Source: Ignelater luminosus (lineage: Eukaryota; Arthropoda; Insecta; Coleoptera; Elateridae). From it: a DNA stretch of 64,000 nt. Shown one piece after another: positions 11,168 through 21,722 of the stretch (within the stretch, counting starts at the first letter, position 1; every line of letters starts with the position of its first letter). The notes beneath the pieces were generated by a model. That model saw nothing but the letters and a program-made list of their open reading frames with translations. It had not been told where the DNA came from and did not search any database. The stretch lies in NCBI GenBank assembly GCA_011009095.1, contig VTPC01004000.1:11682-75681 (forward strand). The letters run 5' to 3'. Both the position numbers and the translations under genes were made by a program.

Positions 11168-12927
11168 TTAATTTTTATTTACAACTTTTTTTATTTTACT
11201 TTTGTTTTCAATGCGAGTAGCCCAGTGATTACGCATTTTTACAAAAGTTTGTAAAAACAATTCAGTGGAATCTTCTGAACATAAATTAAATGAAAAATTG
11301 TGATCATGCAGTTTTTGTTTAATAATTTTTAGTAAATCTTCAGTCAAAGAAATACTTTTCAATAATTTTGAAAAGTATTCGTTGTGTACTGCTTCAACAA
11401 TTTTTAAAAATTGGAAAGTTTCGTCTGAAACAAACAATAGTCCTTGATGAGGTTCTAATTGGTCACTTTGTTTGAAGTAGGTGAAAAGTTGATGTTCTCC
11501 AGTTAGTAATTTTGCTTTATCTAATAAAATGTTTCTGCACTCATCACATGCATGCAACTTTTAAGAATTTCTTAGATACATATCCACTAACATAATAAAT
11601 TGCATTATCGTCAGTTAAGGATATGTTCTCTAAGAGTTCAGGTATATCTGAATCTGAGAATAGTGCAGTGGTCGTTGATACATCAGCTTTCTGTGGTTGT
11701 TTTAATTCCTCTTTATGTTTTTTGGACAGATCTGATAAAATAGATAGAGATGTTGTGAAATCAGCTTCACAATTTGAATTGCATGATAGTTTTGTGATAG
11801 TTGTTATATAATTATGACGCAATCCATTTTCGAATTGCTGCACATTTGGATTCTTGCTGGTCATATTTAAATGTTCTGTTCCAACTTTTGGAATTAGCCT
11901 CAGTCGCACAGGGTGTGCTGACTCTACTGCTTTTATAATATAGGACCAGCTAACAGCTTTGCCTTTGTATAATAAATTATATTTCGTTAGCATGCTTCGT
12001 GTACTCTTCAAAAGATGTGGTACATCATATATAAAATATATCTTACTATTCTGATATGTAAAGTAAGTTTTTACAGTGGTAATACCCAACTTAGTTGCTA
12101 AGCCTTGATTCGCAGGCCCTTGATCGCACACCAAAGCTTTCACAATTAAACCAGCACTATTAGCTGCATCTACACAATTCATAACAATCTCCTTCATATT
12201 TGGAGACGTCTCTTGTCCCCCCAGAAACCAGTAACCTAAAACACACTTGAAATTATAAACAATTCCTTTTATCATGCACACAAGTGCAGTCTTCGCTTTA
12301 TCATTGGTGCGAATCTTGCCAGTATCTACAACACCGATGATCTTATCTTTACTAGCATCATAATGTATTTCTTCTTTTAAACTTATCTCATCAAATATGA
12401 GAGTAATTAATTTTCTCTGTTCTTCCCTTTCTTGAAATTGTTTAAAATACAGTTTAATCGATTCTAAGATATGGCTATTAATACCAGGGTTCATTTGTAT
12501 GCAAGACTGCCATCTTCTTATTGTTCTTGGTGTTGGTAAATTTAAAGTTTGCATCAAATTCTTATAACCTTTTGGTGACGAGTAATACCACATGAGGCAC
12601 AAACGTTTCATTGCATCAGTATACCTCATGTTGTACTTATTTTTAAAAAACGATTTCAATTGGTGCGTGAATAATATGTGAGCTACTTCACTTAGAAAGT
12701 TTTTGGATTCATTTATTAGCCTTGCTACTTTAATTCGGTTTTTAGAAATAGCATCTCCCTTATTACCACAAATACACACTGGATTCTTTCTTCTTCTAAA
12801 CAACTTACATCTTAGAGCATTACTTTTGAGTTTATATTTTAAGAATCTTTTTGCTGTTCTCGGTGAATAAACTTTTGGGTTTCTGGTTCTAGACTTCTTA
12901 AGAGTAGAGGGAGTCTGCACGGCATCA
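11168..12927 (-). pseudogene. P-element/THAP9-type transposase, frameshifted
   Basis: The main exon starts after a ttacag acceptor at 12927, with DAVQTP standing for the closing AVPT box of a THAP domain, then a basic stretch. The RNase H-like core follows, with blocks characteristic of P-type transposases: LITLIFDEISLKEEI, IIGVVDTG, ALVCDQGPANQGLATKLG and IYFIYDVPHLLKSTRS. These include the acidic residues expected for catalysis (the D of FDE and the D of CDQG). After SGYVSKKFLK the frame shifts at an A-run near 11556 and resumes as HACDECRNIL to the stop at 11168, so a single-base insertion or an assembly indel is the only break seen. The C-terminal CDEC block is typical of the family. If the base is an error, the enzyme may be intact. 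It reads opposite to ferrochelatase. Confidence 0.88.
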
Positions 12928-12966
12928 ACTGTAATATGAAATTAATATGAAATAGATAGTGATCAA

Positions 12967-13405
12967 ACTAAATGTAGTTAGGTGAATTGTGTAAATTTCA
13001 AATTTATTCTGTACAGGTAAATACTTGATGCAATTCTGCTTATGAAAATAACAAATATTACAATGCATGTCTTTGATGGAGTATTTAAAACTAAAAAAAT
13101 GTGAAATCAATTTGGCAGTGTCAATTAATAACAACAAAAATGCACCAAATATTGCCATTTCCCATTTTCAAATTCTTCGCTTTATTGACGAACCCATTTG
13201 TAATAATTAATTGACATTGACTTTTAAATATCAAATTAACTTGACATTTAGTTTTAAATACTTTCTATCAAAAATATGTTTTATCAAACGACTGGGTTAC
13301 TAGACAAGAAGTTTAAATGATCGCTGTACATAATTAAGTATACAACAAAAAATATAACTTACATTGAAGGCGTTTTTGAAAGTTGAAAGAAAGCTATCTC
13401 AGGAT
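12967..13405 (-). CDS. Probable THAP-domain exons of the P-like transposase
   Basis: This is a tentative model. One exon (about 13405-13363) reads CYNNKFDNPEIAFFQLSK before a gtaagt donor, resembling the early part of a THAP domain. After a strong polypyrimidine acceptor (ttttttag at about 13093) a second exon reads YSIKDMHCNICYFHKQNC, whose ICYFH fits C-x2-H, and runs on to a weak donor near 12968. It then joins DAVQTP in the main exon with matching phase. The first zinc cysteine and an initiator Met were not found, so the N-terminus is incomplete or lies in another small exon. Confidence 0.35.
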
Positions 13406-14336
13406 TGTCGAATTTGTTATTATAACAATATCTGGAAATACGAACCACGACTCATTTTCACAATTTCACACCAGTTCTTGACAAGTGATAATTACAAATC
13501 TTCAAGATTACTGCAATAAAAACAAAAAATACATAGTTTATAAAATTATAATGTAAATACATCATCTTATTTTAGGTTAGCAATGAGCATGTTAAATCAT
13601 ATTTAAAATCAAAAAATCAAAAAAGTTACTTACATATCCACAAACTGCAATCTCTTAAAAGCCTTAAAAAAGGCTGTTTTTTGAACAAAATCGTAGAGAA
13701 CAAAAGAGAATTTTAAAAAAAGAAAAATTAAGGAAAGCAAGACACCACGTACGAAGACGAAATACAAATAAAACACATTGGAGACTTAGACTTAACCTTT
13801 ATCACGGTCGTGTCGGTAAAATAAATTTCGTAGATATTAAGTATCACGTGACAATAGTGTTAACGTCTGAGACAGTAGATGGCGCTAAAAATTATGTAGT
13901 CGTTTCGTTTCCAATCTTACCCCTCTCTAATCTTTGGCACGCATAGTGTGAATTGGGCTTAAAACTCATATTTACTAACTCGAGAGAAAATAAAAGCAAT
14001 TTTTTAGTAGATGGCAACACTGCGTCATCCGTCAAAATTGCCTTGTAATCTTTTAAAGTGTTTTTGATTTAATTTATAGATAAAATTTTCCTGTGATATT
14101 TATCAATCATTTTATTACATTATCCGGTAAATTTATAAAGTAGAGATTATTTCAAAAAATTTAATATAAAAGTCGAAATTAATTTTTGTACATGGTACCT
14201 TATAAATTTGTTATAGTTATAGTATAATGTAAATGTATTCTTTTTCATATATTATTACTGAAGATAAATAAGTATTTTTAAGACTGCTGTAAGAATCTAC
14301 ACAATTTGTTGTAATCCACATAAAAGAAAATCCAAT

Positions 14337-15506
14337 ATGTTTTCATACTACCGAAGTGGCCTACTTTCCTTTAGTAAAAAATGTTTGCATTTACTACCTT
14401 ATTCCAGTAGAAACATTTCAAGTAAACCAAAAACTGGTATCGTCATGCTCAACATGGGTGGGCCACAGTCGGCAGATCAAGTGCATAATTATCTTCATAA
14501 CATTATGACAGATCGTGATATGATTCAACTTCCAATAATGCAAGACAGATTAGGATCTTGGATTGCTAAACGACGTACCCCAGAAGTACAAAAAAAGTAC
14601 AATGAGATTGGAGGTGGATCACCCATTTACAAATGGACACAAAAACAAGGGGAATTATTATGTAATCAGTTGGATAAATTATCACCAGACACTGCACCTC
14701 ATAAATATTATATTGCCTTTCGATATGTCAAACCATTAACAGAAGATGCATTTTTAGAACTTGAAAATGATGGGGTTACTCGTGCTGTGATATTTTCGCA
14801 ATATCCTCAGTATAGTTGTTCAACATCTGGTTCAAGTTTCAATGCTATTTATAAATTTTATAAAAATCGAAAATATCCAAAAAACTTAAAATTGAGTATT
14901 ATTGATCGTTGGTCAACACATCCATTATTAGTTAAAACTTTTTCTGATCTTATTAGAAAGGAATTAGAAAAGTTACCAGAGAATAAGCGTCAAGAGGCCA
15001 TTATTTTATTCTCTGCACATTCATTGCCATTAAAAGTTGTAAATCGTGGCGATTCATATCCATCAGAAGTTGGTGCCACAGTGCAATTAGTAATGCAAGA
15101 CTTAAACTACTGCAATCCTTACCAATTAGTCTGGCAATCGAAAGTAGGCCCTTTGCCATGGTTAGGACCATTTACAGATGATGCTTTAAAAGGTTACGTA
15201 GCACAAGGAAAAAAGACGTTTATACTTGTACCTATTGCTTTTGTAAATGAACATATTGAAACTTTACATGAACTGGATATTGAGTATTGCAAAGATTTGG
15301 CAAAAGAACTTAAAGTTGAAAACATTCGAAGAGTACCAGCACCAAATGATCATCCATTGTTTATTGATGCTCTCACACAGTTAGTGAAGACTCATCTCGA
15401 AAATGGACCATCAGTGAGTCGAAAATTCTTAAACCACTGCCCTCATTGTGTTAATAAAAATTGCTGGTACACAAAAAAGTGGTTTAAAGAAATCTGCAAT
15501 AGTTAA
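14337..15506 (+). CDS. FECH: Ferrochelatase, mitochondrial (single exon)
   Basis: This is a complete 389-residue ORF. Ferrochelatase inserts Fe2+ into protoporphyrin IX, the last step of haem synthesis, on the matrix face of the inner mitochondrial membrane. The first 30 or so residues (basic and hydroxyl-rich, ending near SSRNISSKPKTG) look like a mitochondrial presequence. Family blocks follow: GIVMLNMGGP, SQYPQYSCSTSGSS, FSAHSLPLKVVNRGDSYP with the catalytic His, WQSKVGPLPWLGP, and FVNEHIETLHELDIEY with the conserved Glu. The C-terminus CPHCVNKNC supplies the closely spaced cysteines of the [2Fe-2S] cluster found in animal ferrochelatases; with the upstream Cys in the body of the protein four ligands are available. 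There are no introns, frameshifts or poly(A) tract. It begins about 400 bp after the P-like insertion, which therefore lies in its upstream region. Confidence 0.97.
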   Translation: MFSYYRSGLLSFSKKCLHLLPYSSRNISSKPKTGIVMLNMGGPQSADQVHNYLHNIMTDRDMIQLPIMQDRLGSWIAKRRTPEVQKKYNEIGGGSPIYKWTQKQGELLCNQLDKLSPDTAPHKYYIAFRYVKPLTEDAFLELENDGVTRAVIFSQYPQYSCSTSGSSFNAIYKFYKNRKYPKNLKLSIIDRWSTHPLLVKTFSDLIRKELEKLPENKRQEAIILFSAHSLPLKVVNRGDSYPSEVGATVQLVMQDLNYCNPYQLVWQSKVGPLPWLGPFTDDALKGYVAQGKKTFILVPIAFVNEHIETLHELDIEYCKDLAKELKVENIRRVPAPNDHPLFIDALTQLVKTHLENGPSVSRKFLNHCPHCVNKNCWYTKKWFKEICNS

Positions 15507-16594
15507 GTTTGTTGAAGTCTGGGGGATGTGTAATTATTAATATTTTTTTATACACAGTAAATTTTATTATAAAGAATTAGAAAATATATGTCTAATTGTA
15601 TATGATTATAGTTTTATTCTCATTTAGTATCATTTTCTTTATTGGTGATGATATACTGCCTATAATGGTTCTAATATTAAATTAAAAGCAAATGCTCAAA
15701 TTGCTCTTGCATGTGCAGAAGGAATAAGTGTGAATTTTGTGAAAATTGAGTTATGTGCATTACATTATTTACTAGTACTGTCTGCAACTTTGCACAAACA
15801 GAGAATGTCCTAAACTTAATGAAAATAGAAATATTCATTGTGCCAAAAAGACATAACATATAGGCGTAAACTTCAAAACTGCAATACTGTAAAACAAATG
15901 TTCTGTGACTTATTGGCCCTTGCATGTGCAAGAGCGAAGTCCTTTGAGACCTACCTTCATCTTTTTTTTTTAAATTAAACAATGTGTAATCACACTCCAT
16001 TGGTAGCTTTTGGCAATTATGTCATTTACTCTTTTGCCTACTGCAAACCACACTTGTAGATCTCAATAGAGAAGTTAAACTTGAATCAAAATTTAGCCAC
16101 GACGAACTAAAGTGAAGCGAAGTGATGCTGCACACCACAATGTGTTTACTACATCTCCAAAAATTCAGTTTCAATCTCAATTTCTTGCAGCATCTCACAA
16201 GTTAATTAAACATAGCATGAAAACGTTATATTAAACATGGAATGTTTTGAAGAAATCAGCTGCAGTATGCATCGTTACTAGTAGATAATGGTAATAATTT
16301 AGAAATTGATTTAAACTAAAATTTTTTCACATTAAACATAATTCTTTTTTTATTAATGTTCGTTAAGATATCATATTGGTAATTCATATAAAAAAAACAA
16401 GATCAAAGCGATTATAATATTATAAAACAGCTGATGAGTTTTTTGATAAATCGATGTCTTTCGGGATTAGACTGTGTAATTGTTGAATCATAGTACACTC
16501 TCAACATTTCACTCTTTTCTTAAGGAGCATCTTCAGGATGCTAGAAAAGCTCCTCATGAAAGCAAGCAAAACTTTGAGTATATTATAATTCAAG
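15507..16594. other. Intergenic, no gene seen
   Basis: This is the 3' region of ferrochelatase. It contains candidate AATAAA-like signals in AT-rich sequence (15540-15620) and a 107-codon minus-strand frame without family resemblance. Nothing else can be supported. Confidence 0.3.
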
Positions 16595-17082
16595 CAGACA
16601 TTGGAAAGTTACTTTAAAAAAGTAATTAGTTACAGTTACAGTTACCTTATCAAAAAATGTAATTAGTTGCAATTACAGTTACTTGATTTTAAAAAGTAAC
16701 TAGTTACTATTACAGTTCCTGCATATATGTAACTAAGTTACTTTACCGTTACTGTCAGTTACTTTGATTCTATAAAGAAAAACTTTTTATACAACCCATC
16801 AAGATTCAAGTTGATTCTAATTAATTTTTCTTTGTATAAACTTATTGTACAATTCTTAGAATTACACAATATGAAAACATGTATTTTCTGAACATCATCA
16901 AAACTAAATTTGAAAATCGATTATTCAAGTAACGCAAAAGGTAACGACCTGAAGTTGTTACTGTTACACGCTTTTTGTAATTAGTTACAATTACTTTACT
17001 GCGTCTTTATAAAGTAACGCGTTACTGCTACCGTTACTGAAAAATGTAATTAATTACAAGTAACCGTTACTTCCAATGTCTG
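16595..17082. mobile_element. hAT-like MITE with dense GTAAC/GTTAC subterminal repeats
   Basis: The ends CAGACATTGGAA (16595) and TTCCAATGTCTG (17082) are perfect inverted repeats. The flanks aattcaag and aattcaac are a 7-of-8 target duplication. Both ends hold many copies of GTAAC/GTTAC (for example aagtaactagttac and cgcgttactgctaccgtta), in both orientations. Short subterminal motifs like these are known transposase-binding sites in hAT elements. The length is 488 bp with no ORF. Confidence 0.85.
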
Positions 17083-17690
17083 AATTCAACAATAACAGTC
17101 TAATTCCAAAAGATGTTGATTTGGGCCATAAAAGTCTTCGGTTTCATTTAATGAGTTTTTTGTTTCTTATTTTGAACAGTATGACATTTTATTAAATGTA
17201 TAATTTAAAACAAGTGTTAATTCAAAAATGACTCTCTATTCATAACATAAAACATATTTCTTTATACTTGTTTCAAAGATTTCCAAGTTAATAAATAGCT
17301 TAGCTATTTCCCTGTATTTTCATACTACTAAATAAGTATCACTATATCTATATACATTCACTTCTTGCTTCTACATAATTGTACAATGCATAGAATGTAC
17401 ATTGCATAACAGACTATTGTACAATATTGATAGCGTTAACAGTAAATACTGATCCGTACTGGGTGTAAAATTGATTCACATACTACAGGAATTTAATAGT
17501 AAATTCTTTTATGGTCAGATTCTCAAAAAAGGTTTCATCTTAAAACTAGGTCTAACCCCCTTATTCTGTAAAAATTGTCATTAATATAATGATATCGATA
17601 TACTAAAGTTTGTTATACAATAGATTATTTTAATAATGCTTGAAGGTAAACAATATCATTATGATTTACAACATAGACAAATCAGTTTGG

Positions 17691-17757
17691 TTTTACTGGC
17701 GTTTCCATTGTTGTATTTCAAATTTTTTGTTATATTACCAATGAAACGCCAGTAAAA
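17691..17757. repeat. Short hairpin inverted repeat near the TAF12 3' end
   Basis: The arms at 17691-17710 and about 17738-17757 pair over about 19 bases with one bulged C (tttactggcgttt against aaacgccagtaaa), with a loop of about 27 bases. It lies about 420 bp beyond the TAF12 stop. It could be a tiny foldback MITE or a hairpin RNA; the sequence does not decide. Confidence 0.55.
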
Positions 17758-18174
17758 TAGTTCAGTTAATAAGTTAAGCCCAGGTTCAAAATTAAAACTG
17801 ATTTACTGAATCCAGCTATTCTCTAATTATGTGCTCCCTTAATTACTTTAAAACAAGTGTAAATAGTTTTTTGTAAATAAAAGAATACTTCACCTGTACA
17901 TGTAATATTTTTATTTTAATTTCTCCGAAACCAGGAAAAAAAATTACAATCACTGCAAAATCCCTAATTGTGCACAAACCAATTCTACATTCTGTATGCC
18001 TACAGTAACATTTTAATGGAAGTAACAAATATTCATAAAAAACTGTTTAATAACAATGTAGATATTTGACAAAATTGACAAATTTAATCTATACAACAGA
18101 AACATCACATCATTTGAAAAAATATAGCATTTATTTTAGTTAAATATACACACTATTAATACTAATTAAATAAT

Positions 18175-18795
18175 TTAATATTTCTTCAAGGCTTTACGTA
18201 TCAAAGCTAATCGTTGCTTATGAGATTCAGCTGTCATACTCCTTTTATATGGACGTAATTCATCTGTTCCAAATCCTGGAGCCCAAATTCCATAATTCCT
18301 ATTTAAAAATTGCTGAACATCTTTTACTTCGATAGTATTAACATGACGATGTTTAGCAATCATTGCTGCACCATTAAGTACACGATCTAAAAAGTCATCT
18401 GTGTAAGCCAACAGTGCTTCTTCTACTTCATCTTCAAGAGTAAGTGTTGGATCTGTATCACGAACTAAATCATTTAAACGTGTTTTTGTTAATACTTGGG
18501 ATACACCATCCGTATTTGTGGTTAATTGAGTGTTTTTAATTGGACTAGCATTTTGCACTGGAACGCTAGGTACGCCAACAATACCTGCACCTGCGATGGG
18601 AATTGTTTCAACAACAATGCCAGTTTTGATTTCTCCCGATTGATCAACAGCAGTAGGTGCATGAGTTAAAGCTGTTGCTATGGGAATGCCATTCGTAGCG
18701 TTTACGTTTGTCATAATAGCATGTGATAGGGGCACTTGATTTATTACAATATTTGGTTGTTGAATTATGTTATTGGGTATATTTTGTATAGACAT
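18175..18795 (-). CDS. Taf12: Transcription initiation factor TFIID subunit 12 (TAF12)
   Basis: This is a 206-residue single-exon ORF starting at the first ATG (MSIQNIPNN, 18795); the frame is open slightly further upstream but without an ATG. The N-terminal 95 residues are low-complexity and rich in V, I, P and T. The C-terminal part is the TAF12 histone fold: TKTRLNDLVRDTDPT (helix 1), VEEALLAYTDDFLDRVLNGA (long helix 2), KHRHVNTIEVKDVQQFLNR (loop and helix 3), then the signature GIWAPGFGTDELRPYK and a basic C-terminus. TAF12 pairs with TAF4 in TFIID and with ADA1 in SAGA through this H2B-like fold, supporting RNA polymerase II initiation. The length and C-terminus match the family. Nothing is broken. 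The sequence upstream (18800-18960) is probably the promoter and 5' UTR. Confidence 0.96.
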   Translation of the reverse strand: MSIQNIPNNIIQQPNIVINQVPLSHAIMTNVNATNGIPIATALTHAPTAVDQSGEIKTGIVVETIPIAGAGIVGVPSVPVQNASPIKNTQLTTNTDGVSQVLTKTRLNDLVRDTDPTLTLEDEVEEALLAYTDDFLDRVLNGAAMIAKHRHVNTIEVKDVQQFLNRNYGIWAPGFGTDELRPYKRSMTAESHKQRLALIRKALKKY

Positions 18796-18822
18796 GATTA
18801 CAAGTATGTATCCAATATACAC

Positions 18823-19624
18823 AGTACGTGAAACGAAACTAACTTCAGTAAACTAGAACTACTAGTTGTTTTAGAATACACTGAAAATCCAACTAATCAC
18901 AAAATAAGAACGTAAAATACTTTTACTACAATACTACTGCAAATTGCAGGTTAAGAACGATAATTAATAATAATAATAATAATAATTCGATATCTTCTAA
19001 CAGTGTTGCCAGAGTAATACCAGTAGTACAAATCTCACATATCTCACATCGAGATCGTTAATAGATGTATAATAGTAACTAGAGCGTATGTAGCGTTTCC
19101 CACCATGGTTTCTTCGCACATGTTGAGGGTATCAAAGGCGTTGATCTACAATTTGCAATTTTCTTAAGATTTTGTTTGAAATATTTTTAAATTTGTAAAT
19201 ATTGTAGTCCCAGTCATAGTTTTAGCGATTGCAAAGAAAATGTTTAGCACTTGGATGTAATAATTCCCAAAGGAACAAGAGGAACTAATATCATCATGTA
19301 GTATTAATTTTAAAATTACTTTGGTATTACCGGTATTACCCATTACATTACCATCTAACTGTGAATAGCCTAATTAAAATAACTATTACTATACTGCCAT
19401 TTAAATAAAAAAAATCACTGCTTCTAATTCATCACATACGTAAATTGTAAAAATTTTAACTACGGTCTCTGATTTTGCCGGTTACGCCCACATTGGTCAT
19501 GTTGAGGGTACCAAATTTGTTTGTACAATTTTTGCATTATGGTTTATATTGGGCGTATGTCGTGTATGTATTCTAGAGTACGCATTTTCTCGTGAGCTGT
19601 GACCTTGATTACACAGAAACCAAA
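18823..19624. other. Intergenic with degraded repeats
   Basis: It contains an (AAT)n tract (18966-18986) and a CAGTGTTGCC motif at about 19002 that looks like an orphan hAT end. It also has two similar blocks, at about 19121-19160 and 19497-19540, sharing catgttgagggta(t/c)caaa and a following tacaattt. No gene is seen. Confidence 0.35.
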
Positions 19625-19758
19625 AACTGCTTCAAAGATCCTTAATATTCATATTTTTATTCAATTTTACTTGTATTGCAGATGAAACGATAACATCTCT
19701 ACAAATACGTGAAATATGTATGTATAAAACGGAAGTATTAAGGATCTTTTAAGCAGTT
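19625..19758. repeat. Inverted repeat, 23-bp arms
   Basis: The arms at 19625-19647 and 19736-19758 are reverse complements with one mismatch (aactgctt then agatccttaata). They enclose 88 bases. The right arm abuts repeat B copy 1. This may be a small foldback element or the terminus of a larger one. Confidence 0.6.
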
Positions 19759-20097
19759 CGACAAAAAATGTAAGGCAAAAAAAGTTTTTCAAAAATGATC
19801 GATTTGCGCTGGCGAATATCTCGGAAACTATAAAACATAGGAAGAAAATGAATATAAAAGTTCTTGTAGGAAATTTAATCATCTTGTATTTTGTAAGAAA
19901 TACTTTTCACCGTACGAAGCACCATTTCCGAGTTATAAGCGAAAAATCGGCAAAAGGGACCTTTCCACCCCCACCCCCCTAAAGCGGCAGGGCTAGGGGC
20001 AGAGACTTTCAGTATCTCTGCCTCCTCACCACCCACAACATATTCCACAAGAGAAGAATTCCTCTACAACCCTCTTTTGGGCATTCCTTGACTTTTC
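19759..20097 (+). repeat. Repeat B, copy 1 (about 340 bp)
   Basis: This is a direct repeat of 21871-22228 at moderate divergence. Shared strings are gctggcgaatatctcgga, ttcgagttata-type sequence, cctttccacc with a C-rich run, gcggcagggctaggggc, and acaacatattcc. No protein family is recognised in any frame. The two copies flank the nested MITE block and could be parts of one larger old element. Confidence 0.65.
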
Positions 20098-20344
20098 TTG
20101 AGAAATCACGAAATGTATCCAAAAACTTCAAATTGCTGTAACTTCTGACCTGTAGAAGATAAATTAGTAACTATTACATATTTCTAAAGGGGACTGAATG
20201 CTCTACAACTTCCTGCCTGACGATTTTTCTGTAAAACATGAGGTTGAGGGCCGTCTGACACGATGTTAAATTTGACTGCAATTTCGTCATTGAAATCTGA
20301 CGTCAAAACTGCATTTAAAAATTTGACAAGGGAATATTTAGAAC

Positions 20345-21459
20345 CAGTGGCGGCTATTGGGGTGAAGCAAGTAAAGCGCCGATTCACCTATTTTTTTCTT
20401 CCAATAATTTCTAATATTTAATTACTTAGTGTAAAATAGTTAAATCTTAAATAAAATTAGTCACAAGAGCAATGCAATTAGCATGAGATACTCAAAACAC
20501 AAATCGCAGACGTTCTACCTGCCCCTGTTATGGACCAACACGAACACAAGGCATAAGGACACTTGCACTAAGCTTAACATTGAGTTGAAGCGATATGAAA
20601 ATTCTAGGCAAACGTTTCAACAAGAAAGACGCGTTGCCATGACAACAGACTTCCTACGCAGTCGTATGCAGCACAAACACCGGCGATATTGGCCGAGCAG
20701 AAGCGTTTTTAAAGAAAACGAACAGCGATTCACAATAAGTATACAGCTTTCAGATATGGTGGATCGCATCGGTTATACGTTGCATTTTTTAGTTGCTTTG
20801 ACTGTGCGTTCAGTTTTTACGTCATTTAAGATTATCCAAGCAAAACTTCAGTTAAAAAGAACCAAAACTGAATGTAAGAGAATATTTAATAAAGCTTTGA
20901 TAAAAACACATATTAATCAAAGAAGGCAAGTTGGAGGTGCCTTGTCTGACGAATAAATATTGGAAAGTTATAAGCTGCTATTTTATGAAATCTTAGATAC
21001 CATTTTGATGCAAATAGACATAGACACTAGATTTCAAGACATGGATAAATTGTTATTCATTTCTCTTGCTGACGTTTCTAAGTTTGATGAATATTCTAAA
21101 TTATTTCCAACGGAAAAACTTTATAATTTGAAAAAACATATTCCAGTTTATTTAGTACTACGGACATGCAAAGACTGAAAAACGAATTAGACCTTATAGA
21201 TTCTGATCAGCAATATAGAAGCAAGAAACTGCAGGAAGTACTGCTTTTGTTGCACGACAATAAACAAATATTTAAAGAAGCTCATAAATTATTTTGTCTG
21301 ATTCTTACCAGGGACTAGAACCTGAACCCAAAAGAACCGAAATCGGTACCGGAACCGGTTGAATTTAACGGAACCGGAATCGGAACCTTTATTGTGGTCA
21401 CTGTCAAAGATTTCAATGCAAAACGCTTCACCTGTTTCGAAACTCACGAGCCGCCACTG
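20345..21459 (+). mobile_element. hAT element with perfect 8-bp TSD, nested in the Harbinger-like MITE
   Basis: TIRs are CAGTGGCGGCT at the left and AGCCGCCACTG at the right. TTTAGAAC is present on both sides (20337-20344 and 21460-21467). The length is 1115 bp. It carries degraded hAT transposase coding sequence, so it is an internally deleted or decayed element. Confidence 0.93.
20483..21178 (+). pseudogene. Degraded hAT (ZMYM1-type) transposase fragment
   Basis: Two adjoining frames, broken by a stop near 20956, carry pieces resembling transposase-derived zinc-finger MYM-type proteins. The clearest is YKLLFYEILDTILMQIDI followed by RFQDMDKLLFISLADVSKF and LFPTEKLYNL. The N-terminal zinc finger and the C-terminal dimerisation motif are absent. 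It lies wholly inside the hAT element 20345-21459 and cannot encode a working enzyme. Confidence 0.7.
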
Positions 21460-21519
21460 TTTAGAACATGTTTTTACACGCAGAATTAACACGATTTTTA
21501 AAACATGGTCTAAATATTC

Positions 21520-21722
21520 CAGTGGCGGATTTACACATTTGCCGCCAGTAGGATATTCAAATTTTGCCGCCTCTACCGACCTCTACAATTCGATACCCTA
21601 CTTCACAATTTTACAATATAAATATGAATCTTTTTAATTTCTGTAAGACATAAAAAAAATGTTGGCCCCAAATTTGCCTCGTAGGTTCCAGCCTACTTAG
21701 CCTGCTGGTAAATCCGCCACTG
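21520..21722. mobile_element. hAT MITE (203 bp), perfect 8-bp TSD
   Basis: TIRs are CAGTGGCGGATTTAC (21520) and GTAAATCCGCCACTG (21722), 15 bp and perfect. AAATATTC is duplicated on both sides (21512-21519 and 21723-21730). The outer CAGTGGCGG matches the neighbouring hAT, so the two may be mobilised by related transposases. There is no ORF. Confidence 0.93.

Larger units (their letters stand above)
10655..13936 (-). mobile_element. P-element-like DNA transposon, 31-bp TIRs, perfect 8-bp TSD
   Basis: The left TIR (10655-10685) starts CAAAGATTAGGGAGGGGTAA. The right TIR (13906-13936) is its inverted copy with two mismatches out of 31. The 8-bp sequence GCACGCAT is present directly on both sides (10647-10654 and 13937-13944). 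TIRs of 31 bp and an 8-bp duplication are the dimensions of Drosophila P elements. The interior encodes a P/THAP9-type transposase on the minus strand. The length is 3282 bp. The perfect TSD and near-identical TIRs suggest recent insertion, although the transposase has a frameshift. The insertion site lies in a GCACGCA-rich repeat. Confidence 0.93.

Noticed and set aside
14337-15506. Ferrochelatase as a processed retrocopy
   Set aside because: It lacks introns, but there is no poly(A) tract, flanking duplication or decay; intronless genes are common in insects.
15677-16000. 107-codon minus-strand ORF
   Set aside because: No domain and biased composition; probably chance.
21289-21637. Short ORFs on both strands
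   Set aside because: They cross hAT termini and MITE junctions, so they cannot be real genes.
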